A stretch of 21,401 bases of DNA from CAZTDD01 sp964612675. GTDB taxonomy: Bacteria > Hinthialibacterota > Hinthialibacteria > Hinthialibacterales > JAKPRU01. Below the pieces are notes generated by a model. It searched no databases. It saw nothing but the letters and a program-made list of their open reading frames with translations, and was not told the DNA's origin. The stretch lies in assembly GCA_964612675.1 (NCBI GenBank), contig CAZTDD010000115.1, positions 1 to 21,401 on the forward strand, in the 5' to 3' direction. A program made the position numbers and the translations under genes. Positions 1 to 7,345 of the stretch are shown here, in pieces (position 1 is the first letter of the stretch; each line of letters begins with the position of its first letter).

Positions 1-66
1 TACAAAGCCCTGCAAAAAGCGAAGAAGAAAAAACTTGGGTATTGGAGCCGGGGAGACGGGCAGTGA
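1..66 (+). CDS. 3' end of a truncated gene (21 codons visible)
   Basis: Frame 1 is open from the window edge and ends at a TGA at 64-66, giving a Lys-rich, Leu/Tyr/Trp-ending tail (ALQKAKKKKLGYWS...). Tails of this kind (basic helix followed by LGxWS) close staphylococcal-nuclease/thermonuclease-like proteins, so that is one possible identity, but 21 residues cannot decide it. The next feature is a palindromic repeat, and the following gene is convergent. It could also be a chance open stretch. Confidence 0.35.
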   Translation, partial: YKALQKAKKKKLGYWSRGDGQ

Positions 67-107
67 CGCTGATGTCATGAAGCTACGAACACCTTGAGGG
101 GCTTACG

Positions 108-174
108 GGGAGGGCGAGGCTCCCGCCGAGCCGAAATGAAGAAAAATGCGGCTCACCAGGAGGTTCGCCCTCCC
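108..174. repeat. Family-B palindromic repeat, copy 1
   Basis: A 67-bp element bounded by GGGAGGGCGA at 108-117 and its exact reverse complement TCGCCCTCCC at 165-174. Between them are a CGGCGGGAGCC-type arm and a GGCTCACCAGGAGG arm around an A-rich centre (about 136-147). The same sequence recurs in the opposite orientation at 14887-14949, so this is a dispersed repeat and not just a terminator. It lies in the gap between two convergent genes and could also fold as a long RNA hairpin. Confidence 0.75.
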
Positions 175-233
175 TAATTTGATTATCTCGGTAATCACCC
201 GACCAGGCTCGTGAGATCCTGGCGTCTTAGCCC

Positions 234-1121
234 TCACACATCACAAATCTCAAACGCCTGCTGCAGCGACGCGAGTTTGTCCTTTCGCGCCGGGACAAAC
301 TCATGAGCAACGAATCCATCGAATCCTGTTTCGACAATCGCTTCCATAATGGGTTCATAATTCAATTCCTGCGTTTCATCGATTTCATGCCGTCCGGGAT
401 TCCCGCCGGTGTGATAATGGCCGATATACTGGTGGTTATCCCGAATGGTGCGGATAATGTCGCCCTCCATGATCTGCATGTGGTAAATATCGTAAAGCAA
501 CTTGAAGTGCGGAGAGCCCACCATTTTGCATAGTTCTACACCCCAAGCCGTGTGGTCGCACATATACCCCTTATGATCGACTTTGCTGTTCAGAAGCTCC
601 ATGCAAATAACCACATCGTTGTCCTCAGCGACTTTGACCGCCTCTTTCAGGATCTCCGCAGAGTTCTCCAGTCCCTCATCGTCCGACATGCCGTGTCGAT
701 TGCCCGAGAACGTGATCACGTTGCGCAGGTTGTTTTCCGAAGCCGCTTTGATGTTCTTCTTGAAGTCCGCCATACATTTCGGATGGTTCTTCTTGTCATT
801 CAGACCGTCCGCGATGCTGCCCGCTCCGGGCACCATGGTCGGAATCAGGTCATGTTTCTTGACAATGGGCCAGTCACTCGGGCCGACCAGGTCTACACCG
901 ACAAGCCCCATCTTCTTGATCGCAGTCAGAAACACGTCCCAATCGACATCGCCGTAGCACCAACGGCTGACGGATTGTCTGATTCGCCCTTTGGGTTTGC
1001 TTTCGGAAGCGCTTGCGCTGTTGGGAGCGCCGACCGAAGCCGCTGTGACCATCGAGGCACCCGCGACTCCCGCGGAAATCGTACTCAACGCAGACCGGCG
1101 TGACATCTCTTGGCTTACCAT
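234..1121 (-). CDS. Tat-exported hydroxypyruvate-isomerase-like TIM-barrel protein
   Basis: A 295-residue protein of the sugar phosphate isomerase/epimerase (xylose isomerase-like TIM barrel) superfamily, closest by eye to hydroxypyruvate isomerase. Hallmarks are CMELLNSK with the metal-ligand Glu near residue 175, the diagnostic LLYDIYHMQIMEGD block (Asp211, His214), IGHYH followed by NPGRHE, and the C-terminal AHEFVP (Glu274). The N-terminus (SRRSALS, then an Ala/Val-rich stretch) is a twin-arginine signal, so the enzyme probably acts in the periplasm, unlike classical cytoplasmic Hyi. I chose the ATG at 1121 because AGGAG lies 7 nt upstream; the in-frame ATG at 1127 is too close to it, and a longer in-frame start at 1190 lacks a clear ribosome site. 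The exact substrate is unknown. It is a single gene separated by about 140 bp from the TPR gene upstream. Confidence 0.88.
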   Translation of the reverse strand: MVSQEMSRRSALSTISAGVAGASMVTAASVGAPNSASASESKPKGRIRQSVSRWCYGDVDWDVFLTAIKKMGLVGVDLVGPSDWPIVKKHDLIPTMVPGAGSIADGLNDKKNHPKCMADFKKNIKAASENNLRNVITFSGNRHGMSDDEGLENSAEILKEAVKVAEDNDVVICMELLNSKVDHKGYMCDHTAWGVELCKMVGSPHFKLLYDIYHMQIMEGDIIRTIRDNHQYIGHYHTGGNPGRHEIDETQELNYEPIMEAIVETGFDGFVAHEFVPARKDKLASLQQAFEICDV

Positions 1122-1161
1122 GTTCATTCTCCTATCGACCTCGTCTGCGGTCAAACAGAGA

Positions 1162-1190
1162 GTCATAAAAGAACCCAACCGACAGCTCAA
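1162..1190 (-). promoter_or_regulatory. Candidate promoter for the Tat TIM-barrel gene
   Basis: On the minus strand TTGAGC (1185-1190) and TATGAC (1162-1167) are separated by 17 nt, which fits a sigma70-type promoter about 35-40 nt upstream of the start codon at 1121. The match is moderate and rests only on consensus and position. Confidence 0.3.
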
Positions 1191-1259
1191 CGCTGTTCTC
1201 TGCCCGGCCGCTTTTTGAGAGTTCTGAATCAGATTTAACGATATCGTTGGCTTCCGGCC

Positions 1260-2642
1260 TTAAAAGATCAAGGGGGCCAGAATCTTGTAGATGAGATATA
1301 CCAGGACGGCGGACTGAACGATACGGACGGATTTCGAATGCCAAAAGGAGGTCGAAGATGACGGCTCTTCCGGTTCGGTGGTCACAGTCATGTTCGCCAT
1401 GGCATCGACACGTTCCTGGTGGCGCCGTTTGATTTTGAAGACCGCTTCACGCATGGCCATTCGGACATCGTCCGGGTTGGGACCGGAAAGAGCGATTTCG
1501 ATTTGTGGAAGTTGCTCCATCGTGCCGTGCCTGGCGAGAAAACCCGCCACGACTCTCCGTATCTCGGGACGGCCGTCCTCCAAGAGCGGCATCAGCAGAG
1601 AAAGATGCTTCGGATCGTCCAGCTTGTCGAAATACTGCGCCGCTTTCAAGCGAACAAAAGGCACGCGGTCGTGCAACAGAGGAGATGCCTGATCGACAAT
1701 ATCGTAGCCATACGTCGAGTTGTAATCCAAAACCGCTTCCCGAATAAGCGGCGACGAGGACACAAGAAAGGACATCAATGCTCGGCAGAGCTTGTCGCTG
1801 CCGAAATGACGCAACGAATTACAATGGTGAAGCACCCGTTCTTCGTCGCCTTCAAACAAATTTGGCAGAATATCGCTGATCTTGCGTTCAAGATTGCGAA
1901 TGTCTTCCAAACGTAGACGCGCAATCATCAGCTCTTCATGTTCAAGGGCGAGACGCTCGAATGTTTTTCGGGCAAGATCCAGACAGCGCACTCGCAAAAA
2001 GTGCTCGCCGAGATCCAAAAGGATTTTCTGCTCGACTTCTTCGGAAGCGAGAATCTCTTCCGCCAGAACTCTCGCCTGAGCGATTCGGTCCAACTTCAAA
2101 TTCGATATAACCAGCCAAAAGCGAGCGCCGACCTGAATCCCTGTCTGTTCTTCGCGATCGAGCAAACTCTCGAACGCGGAAATCGCTTCTTCGTACAAAC
2201 CGGACTCGTATAGCGCTCGGCCCCATAGCCCCAAACTCAAGGGCTGAATCGGACCGACCAGCGAGGCGCGGTTAAAAAGTTTAATCGCTTCCTGGTAGTC
2301 GAGGGTTTCGAAGTTGAGACGGGCGAGATGTTCCAAAAACAGCGAACAGGTGGGCTCCAGATCGATCGCCTTCGCATAACATTCCCGGGCGTGTTCGTAC
2401 CGTCCCTCTTCATGGTACGCATAGCCGAGATTGAAGTGGATCAAGGCGCAGCTGTTGTCAACGTCCAGCGCCTTCTCGTAATGCTGAATCGCCTGTTCGA
2501 TTTCGCCTTCATTGAAAGACTTGCGACCGGCTTCGAGAAGACGTTTAACGTCTTTTTTGACCATGAAAACCAGGCGGTCTCGCGACGTGACGGTTTTCTT
2601 GAATGTATGGGAAGGTGTCAACCCACTCGGCCTATCTTCCAT
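1260..2642 (-). CDS. TPR + HEAT-repeat protein with C-terminal membrane anchor
   Basis: A 460-residue protein without an enzymatic domain. Roughly residues 35-175 carry tandem tetratricopeptide repeats (AIQHYEKALDVD, ARECYAKAIDLEP, AIKLFNRASLVGP, AISAFESLL). A helical middle follows, then about residues 295-405 read as HEAT-like repeats (HDRVPFVRLKAAQYF, LEDGRPEIRRVVAGFLARHG). The last about 22 residues (VRIVQSAVLVYLIYKILAPLIF) are a single hydrophobic helix with almost nothing after it, so the protein is likely tail-anchored with its repeats in the cytoplasm as a protein-binding scaffold. I prefer the ATG at 2642, preceded by AGGTGG at 4-nt spacing, over a TTG at 2690 or an ATG at 2564 with no ribosome site. 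Partners are unknown. Confidence 0.82.
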   Translation of the reverse strand: MEDRPSGLTPSHTFKKTVTSRDRLVFMVKKDVKRLLEAGRKSFNEGEIEQAIQHYEKALDVDNSCALIHFNLGYAYHEEGRYEHARECYAKAIDLEPTCSLFLEHLARLNFETLDYQEAIKLFNRASLVGPIQPLSLGLWGRALYESGLYEEAISAFESLLDREEQTGIQVGARFWLVISNLKLDRIAQARVLAEEILASEEVEQKILLDLGEHFLRVRCLDLARKTFERLALEHEELMIARLRLEDIRNLERKISDILPNLFEGDEERVLHHCNSLRHFGSDKLCRALMSFLVSSSPLIREAVLDYNSTYGYDIVDQASPLLHDRVPFVRLKAAQYFDKLDDPKHLSLLMPLLEDGRPEIRRVVAGFLARHGTMEQLPQIEIALSGPNPDDVRMAMREAVFKIKRRHQERVDAMANMTVTTEPEEPSSSTSFWHSKSVRIVQSAVLVYLIYKILAPLIF

Positions 2643-3045
2643 CAGACCACCTGGATGTCCCGGATTGGATTCGCTCGGAGTTATCGGCAAAGATCGATTC
2701 GCAAAAGCAGTTCATCAAGATCGCACGCTACCGAGTCACTCATATCAGAGATATACCGAAAGCGAACTCAACTTTGGTGACCACTCTCGAGTTCTTCTTC
2801 CCTATCGGATATCGGCCTCACAGATGCCAATCTTTACGGGAAACCTCTTCGGGGATACGCCCAATACGCAACGCGGTACCCCCGGCCCCATCGGGACACT
2901 CTTACCCTAATAATAGTCTGTACACGACATTTTGCAAACTCTTCGCTTAAATTGAAAAGGACTACGGTCCACCAGACCTGCAGGTAACCAACGTCGAGTT
3001 CTGTCATTTAACACATTGAAATAGAAGAAGATAGTTCAGCGAGAA
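2643..3045. other. Gene-free stretch upstream of the TPR gene
   Basis: About 400 bp between the TPR gene start and the stop codon of the large membrane protein gene. Apart from the candidate minus-strand promoter at 2910-2937, I see no repeat, RNA gene or convincing small gene here. Confidence 0.6.
2910..2937 (-). promoter_or_regulatory. Candidate promoter for the TPR/HEAT gene
   Basis: On the minus strand TTGCAA (2932-2937) and TATTAT (2910-2915) are separated by 16 nt. If used, this gives a 5' leader of about 260 nt to the ATG at 2642. It is the best consensus match in the intergenic stretch, but unproven. Confidence 0.33.
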
Positions 3046-5814
3046 TTATCGTTGCAGATATTCTTCATCGACCAGCGCGATATCGTCGACCAGGATATGC
3101 CCCCAGGAGCCTGATTCGTGGTCGACAATCTCCAATTGGCCTTCACGGCCATAAACGCCCCGAAGGTCCCACACTACCGGTCGGAGCCGTTCGTCCCGCT
3201 CACCCGATGCGGAGAGAGCAAGCTGACCGTCCACATACAGGTTCAGCGCAGTCCGAAACCGGGTGTCTCCTCCGCCGATTCGAAACCGAAGGAACTCATG
3301 ATCGATAGGAAAGGGTGCCGATTTCAACGTCCCCTGAGGTTCGTCGTTTCCGTTGAGAAACGAGTTGACAAAACAATCCCCCTGTTCACCACTCACCGGC
3401 TGCTGTCCCGGGAACGCTTCAACAACCGGTTGTTCTCCAAACGCTTCGCCTTCCACGGTCCAGCCCGAGTAGGTTCCTTCTTCAAAATCCCAATAGCGGC
3501 CCGGCGGTCGAAGGCTCTGCCGCACAGCATCCAACGCGATCCACGCCTCCGCCGACCTGTCGCATAAGATCCACATCGCCGTTTTTCCGCGCCATGCGCG
3601 GATCGGCCATCGAATTCTGTTCCAGGAATCCTGCACATCCGTGGAAGTGAATCGAACCACACGCCAGCCTCCGATGACGTTTCCTGTGTGAACGAAGTCG
3701 GAGGGCACCAGGTAGTAAAAGACAGACCCTCGGAGAGGATGCCCCCCATAGTGATAGAAATGCTCCCCCCGCTGTACCGGCACAGGTTGGGGAGGCATAG
3801 TCTCGACCGACTCGCTCACCAACAGCGCGACAAAAGACTCTGTTACGGAACCGATTCCCGCCACCGCAAGTTCCATTTCATCGCCCTCTATCGTGAAAGG
3901 CTTTGAAAAATAGGTGCCGATAGGCTCCGAGCGTTCCGGGCCGCCACTGGTCAGCGCACAGAATCCCTCGTAGGGAGCAGGCACCGACCAACGCGCTTGT
4001 ACTCCTTCTCCCACTGTGTTGCCGCTGTCCGGATAACCCGCTTCGAAATACCAAGCCTCTCCCACGTTTCGGCTGAGACGGTCTTCGATCCATTCCCACC
4101 ATCGAAACCGTTGCTCCGGGGAAACTGCAGGCACAAGATCGTCGGCTGCAATCGACCAGAGAACATCGGCTTCCCGTCCTGCACGAATCAGTTCCCGGAC
4201 GGCGTGATCGCGAAGTGCCTCAGTCGTCAGATCGGCGGGACGTCTCCAAATCACCGAATGATCACCGGCCGCCACCGTATACGATGCGGACGTCAGGGCT
4301 GCAGAGACTGTTTGAAAGTCTGGTGACGGAGGATCGAGCATCGAGTCGACGACAGCAGGAAAGACGACAGCCTGGGGAGCGTCCAACAGCAGCGTGGTTC
4401 CATCTCGCCGGACGCCCGCATAGCTCCTGCCCGCCAGATCGATTCGCATCCGATAGCCACTGCCGATGAAGCCTTCTTGCAGCCGATCCGGTCCCAGGTG
4501 CCAAAGAAAGGTGGGATCGTCTGCGGCTGCCACAGGGGTTGTATCCGCCAAAGACTCGCGTGCCTCTCGCGCCGGGACGACCGCGTTTCGATACTGCGCT
4601 GCGGTAGCGTGGCCGATGTTCTCCTGCCAGGAAGGCCACTGCCAGGCGTGAACAACCGCAATACCGGCGATAAGTATCCACCCGGCCGGTTCCAATCCCG
4701 GACGAAAGGCATTTGCCGTCCGGGAGATTCCACGCACAAGGAAGATGAGGAAGACCGGGTAGAACGCGAGAAGCGCATCGCGGCGCAATTCCGACGGCAA
4801 GAATCCTGTGAAAACCAGCAAAAAAGAGAACTGAATGACGGGCAGAAATCCTGTATCGCGCTTCTCCTCCGCTTCCCTCTCCGAAACGCTGAACGCGCCG
4901 TACAACGCAAGCGGATAAACCAGCCAGGATAGGATCGGAGAAGATGTGCCCAAGGACCCGAAGAACTTGATGCCCTCGACCAAACCGCGAATCCATTCAA
5001 GACGGAGTATTGAGCTGAGGGATATGGAATCCAGAGGGTTTTCCACGACGAGGGGACCGCCTCCGCTCCAGTGTCCGGTCCACATCCAGTTGCATAGCAG
5101 CAGCAGTCCTCCTCCCAAAAGAGGGAGCACCCCGACCCAAAACAGGGGCCGAAAGGGATCGCGCAACGCCGGGCGCTTTCGAGCTAGGTAGATCCACAGG
5201 AACGCGCTTGTTCCAATGGCGTATGCATATCCCGGCCAGAACGACAGTCCCAAGAGACAACCGGATACACCCGCTATCCAAATACGTCGTTCATCCTGGT
5301 CCCGGTCATACAGAGCAAAGGTACAGAGGAACGCAAGCGGTGCAGCAAGTGCCCCGACATGGCCGGATACCAGAAGCCAGAGCAGGCCTCCATGGCTCAG
5401 CAGGACCGGTGGATATAGGAAACCGGCGCCTTCACCTTCATGTCGAGAGAGCCAAATCGTCCCAAGAGCCGCGCACAGCCAGAATCCGATAACCGACAGG
5501 AGCAATAGAAAGCCGGGCATTGAAAGGCTTTCCTGAAACACTGCCACAAAGACAGCCAGTATGCCGGATCTCAGGGCCGAAGATCCCTGCCAGGTCTTGG
5601 GATGGTCGGGCAGGTAACGCGGACCGGTACCGTCCGCCAGGTTCCGAGCAAACAGAAGATCGATATAGGCCTCGTCTCCAGCGGGAAGCGCAGTTCCCGC
5701 ATTCTCGGAGGCATAGAAAAACACCGCCCCCCCGATGAGAACAAGCGCTGTTCCCAAGGCAATACAAAACAGGAGAATACGTAACGGACCGAGTGTTCGC
5801 TGCATGGCTCGCAT
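3046..5814 (-). CDS. Polytopic GT-C-like membrane protein fused to C-terminal beta-sandwich domains
   Basis: A 922-residue protein in two halves. Residues 1 to about 400 hold roughly ten hydrophobic helices. The first is followed by a periplasmic loop, GDEAYIDLLFARNLADGTG, in which the acidic Asp47/Glu48 pair and the 'D..FARNLADGTG..Y' layout match lipid-linked-sugar (GT-C, ArnT/PMT-like) glycosyltransferases. The rest is soluble and presumably periplasmic: an alpha/beta stretch up to about 580, then two beta-rich modules. The last (about 770-920, with FVNSFLNGNDEPQGTLKS, FRIGGG, YVDGQL, VWDLRGVYGREGQLEIVD and HILVDDIAL) resembles the sandwich domain that follows some GH32-type catalytic domains. 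Donor and acceptor are unknown. The ATG at 5814 is followed by a second at 5805, and neither has a strong ribosome site. It is transcribed divergently from the secreted-protein pair. Confidence 0.75.
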   Translation of the reverse strand: MRAMQRTLGPLRILLFCIALGTALVLIGGAVFFYASENAGTALPAGDEAYIDLLFARNLADGTGPRYLPDHPKTWQGSSALRSGILAVFVAVFQESLSMPGFLLLLSVIGFWLCAALGTIWLSRHEGEGAGFLYPPVLLSHGGLLWLLVSGHVGALAAPLAFLCTFALYDRDQDERRIWIAGVSGCLLGLSFWPGYAYAIGTSAFLWIYLARKRPALRDPFRPLFWVGVLPLLGGGLLLLCNWMWTGHWSGGGPLVVENPLDSISLSSILRLEWIRGLVEGIKFFGSLGTSSPILSWLVYPLALYGAFSVSEREAEEKRDTGFLPVIQFSFLLVFTGFLPSELRRDALLAFYPVFLIFLVRGISRTANAFRPGLEPAGWILIAGIAVVHAWQWPSWQENIGHATAAQYRNAVVPAREARESLADTTPVAAADDPTFLWHLGPDRLQEGFIGSGYRMRIDLAGRSYAGVRRDGTTLLLDAPQAVVFPAVVDSMLDPPSPDFQTVSAALTSASYTVAAGDHSVIWRRPADLTTEALRDHAVRELIRAGREADVLWSIAADDLVPAVSPEQRFRWWEWIEDRLSRNVGEAWYFEAGYPDSGNTVGEGVQARWSVPAPYEGFCALTSGGPERSEPIGTYFSKPFTIEGDEMELAVAGIGSVTESFVALLVSESVETMPPQPVPVQRGEHFYHYGGHPLRGSVFYYLVPSDFVHTGNVIGGWRVVRFTSTDVQDSWNRIRWPIRAWRGKTAMWILCDRSAEAWIALDAVRQSLRPPGRYWDFEEGTYSGWTVEGEAFGEQPVVEAFPGQQPVSGEQGDCFVNSFLNGNDEPQGTLKSAPFPIDHEFLRFRIGGGDTRFRTALNLYVDGQLALSASGERDERLRPVVWDLRGVYGREGQLEIVDHESGSWGHILVDDIALVDEEYLQR

Positions 5815-5930
5815 AGTAGCCCGTTGAGGCTGTCAATAGGAAGATCCCCGGGGAAAAACTCGTAGGAGAACGTGCGGGACTGGCTGACTACATGCACTAA
5901 CTTATTATTTGTGAATTGTTTATCTAGGAG
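5815..5930. other. Divergent intergenic region
   Basis: Together with the leader region to 6135, this is about 320 bp between the divergent GT-C-like gene and the secreted-protein pair. The 5895-5930 segment is A/T-rich, as expected upstream of a promoter. I could not pick a convincing minus-strand promoter for the GT-C-like gene. Confidence 0.45.
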
Positions 5931-5959
5931 TTGACAGCTACTTGTTTCTGCTTTATGGT
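5931..5959 (+). promoter_or_regulatory. Strong sigma70-type promoter for the secreted-protein unit
   Basis: A perfect TTGACA (5931-5936), a 17-nt spacer and TATGGT (5954-5959) lie downstream of an A/T-rich tract. Transcription should begin near 5966, leaving a leader of about 170 nt before the first secreted-protein gene. This is the best promoter match in the window. Confidence 0.65.
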
Positions 5960-5992
5960 CAGAATACGACCAATTCCTGGCGAGAAAGGGGC

Positions 5993-6079
5993 ATGGAGGT
6001 TCTGGTGGAGAGAGAAGTCAAAAAACTCATAGTTATTCTCCCCACCCTATTTCTGTCCATTTGTAGTTTTGTCGGTTAA
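5993..6079 (+). CDS. Possible 28-residue leader peptide or small membrane protein
   Basis: ATG at 5993 is preceded by GAAAGGGG, a plausible ribosome site, and ends at TAA 6077-6079. The product begins with a charged stretch (EVLVEREVKK) and continues as one hydrophobic segment (LIVILPTLFLSICSFVG), so it could insert in the membrane. It lies between the TTGACA/TATGGT promoter and the first secreted-protein gene, and a short hairpin follows its stop by 2 nt. That layout is typical of leader ORFs or small membrane peptides. No homolog is known to me, and an open frame of this size can arise by chance. Confidence 0.35.
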   Translation: MEVLVEREVKKLIVILPTLFLSICSFVG

Positions 6080-6081
6080 GT

Positions 6082-6098
6082 ACCGGGCAGAAGCCGGT
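6082..6098 (+). promoter_or_regulatory. Leader hairpin followed by a T-run
   Basis: ACCGG (6082-6086) pairs with CCGGT (6094-6098) around a 7-nt loop. A TTTT lies 2 nt after it, at 6101-6104, and the hairpin sits 2 nt after the stop of the small leader ORF. The stem is short, so this could be a weak attenuator or only local structure. It ends about 25 nt before the ribosome site of the next gene. Confidence 0.3.
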
Positions 6099-6135
6099 GC
6101 TTTTGGATCAAACACGTGAGCCGAGAGGAGAGAGT

Positions 6136-7191
6136 ATGATGTACAGAGTAGGGATTTTGTTTTTCGTATTCGTATTTTTGGTCGGGACAAGTGTGGCGAT
6201 CGCTGATCGGGGCGGCTGGGCCGACCCGGACGGTGGTTGGGAGTTCATCGAGGAATGGGATGAGATCCCGCCGTATGAGTACGATCCGTGGGAATCAAAA
6301 TGGAACCACAATAATGGAAGCGATCAGTATTCCGGAAACGCGAATACCGAGATCTTCCAGGAGAACGGCTGGGAGGGTGGCGAGGTCGTCCGAATCGATC
6401 AGGTGGATGGAGAGAATGTACTCACCCTCATCGACCTGGGCGATCCGAGAGACTGGACGGGCGGCGACCCAAGCGACCGGAAACTGATGCTCGCCGCAAT
6501 GGCGAACCGCGAAGAGGGCGTCGAGACCCCGATCTCGAACGGTGGCATCACGCTGCTCGTGCGGTACCGCATGTTCCCGTTGGATCTTGAGACACCATTC
6601 CAAGACGATAACGACTGGGCGGATCCCCCGTTCAATTTCTCCGAACGGCCGTGGATTCCGGAACAATATGATCGTGTTCAAGTCGGAATCGGATACTATG
6701 ATGACCTGTTCCCGGATCACGAAATCTCCATCGGAATCGGGTACTACGCGCCAAACTCCATACTCATCCAGGGCAACACATTAAATGAAGATGGAACGGC
6801 AAAGGATCCGGATGATGGTTCGGGCAACATTCTAATCAAAGACGGCATCGACACAACTGAGTTTCATAGCATTTGGATTACCGCGACGGCCCCCGAAGAA
6901 AACTGGGATACACCAGAGTTCGAGGCGGGAGAAGTCACGGTAAGAGCCTGGATTGACGGAAGTGCGGAACCTGTCGCAGAGGGAATAGTACTTCGCGGTC
7001 CGGACGTTGCAGATCGTCCCGATCCGCACGACCTCAGCGACTTCGGTGGTTTGCCACAGGCGATTGTCGAGTGTGGTATGTGCGCTACCAACAATTACGG
7101 TGCGATGCAGATCGACTATATCTGCGCTCGGTTCGACGAGGCTGTTGAGCCGACAGGCGGCACGCCGGTGCCGGATTGGAGCCTTTACTGA
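6136..7191 (+). CDS. Secreted protein of unknown function, tandem paralog 1
   Basis: A 351-residue protein with a clear Sec signal peptide (MMYRVGILFFVFVFLVGTSVAIA, cleavage predicted before DRGGWADP). The mature protein is acidic and rich in Trp, Gly, Asp and Pro, with few Lys/Arg and no membrane helix. Conserved blocks are RGGWADPDGGWEFIEE, SDQYSGN, IFQENGWEGGEV, DLGDPRDWTGGDPSDRK, FQDDNDWADPPFNF, DDGSGNILIKDG, WIDGSAEPVAEG and MCATNNYGAMQIDYI. The alternating pattern suggests an all-beta concanavalin/LamG-like sandwich that may bind carbohydrate, but this is inference and no catalytic signature is visible. The start follows AGGAG at 5-nt spacing; the adjacent ATG at 6139 is also possible. 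It is first in a pair with the gene at 7346. Confidence 0.85.
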   Translation: MMYRVGILFFVFVFLVGTSVAIADRGGWADPDGGWEFIEEWDEIPPYEYDPWESKWNHNNGSDQYSGNANTEIFQENGWEGGEVVRIDQVDGENVLTLIDLGDPRDWTGGDPSDRKLMLAAMANREEGVETPISNGGITLLVRYRMFPLDLETPFQDDNDWADPPFNFSERPWIPEQYDRVQVGIGYYDDLFPDHEISIGIGYYAPNSILIQGNTLNEDGTAKDPDDGSGNILIKDGIDTTEFHSIWITATAPEENWDTPEFEAGEVTVRAWIDGSAEPVAEGIVLRGPDVADRPDPHDLSDFGGLPQAIVECGMCATNNYGAMQIDYICARFDEAVEPTGGTPVPDWSLY

Positions 7192-7194
7192 GAG

Positions 7195-7212
7195 GGGCTC
7201 CTTCGGGAGCTC
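7195..7212 (+). other. UUCG-tetraloop hairpin just after paralog 1
   Basis: Seven pairs (7195-7201 with 7206-7212, one of them G-T) close a C(TTCG)G loop 3 nt after the stop codon. There is no T-run after it, so it is more likely to protect or process the mRNA end than to terminate. With the GC-rich hairpin downstream it sits between the two paralogs. Confidence 0.5.
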
Positions 7213-7271
7213 GAAAAGACTGGGGAGTTAGGCCCCCGGGTTTTCGGGCGCCAAAATGTTTTCGCTTCGCT

Positions 7272-7302
7272 TTCCCCGGCCGCCGTGATGGCGGCCGGGG
7301 AA
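7272..7302 (+). terminator. GC-rich 13-bp hairpin between the two paralogs
   Basis: The arms at 7272-7284 (ending CCCCGGCCGCC) and 7290-7302 pair perfectly around a 5-nt loop. The next T-run (TTTTTT, from 7316) is 13 nt past the stem, so it is not a textbook intrinsic terminator. It may partly terminate or stabilise the upstream mRNA, making the two paralogs differ in level. Confidence 0.5.
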
Positions 7303-7345
7303 TTACCGAAGATACTTTTTTGGAGAAGTAGAAAGGAGAGTTTGT

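Noticed and set aside
1237..1248. Perfect 12-bp palindrome AACGATATCGTT near the TPR gene end
   Set aside because: It could be an operator or chance; no T-run and no second copy was found, so it is not listed as a feature.
6000..6135. Riboswitch (for example a cyclic-di-GMP type) in the leader of the secreted pair
   Set aside because: The short stem and sequence do not match any riboswitch core I can recognise; the leader ORF explains the spacing as well.
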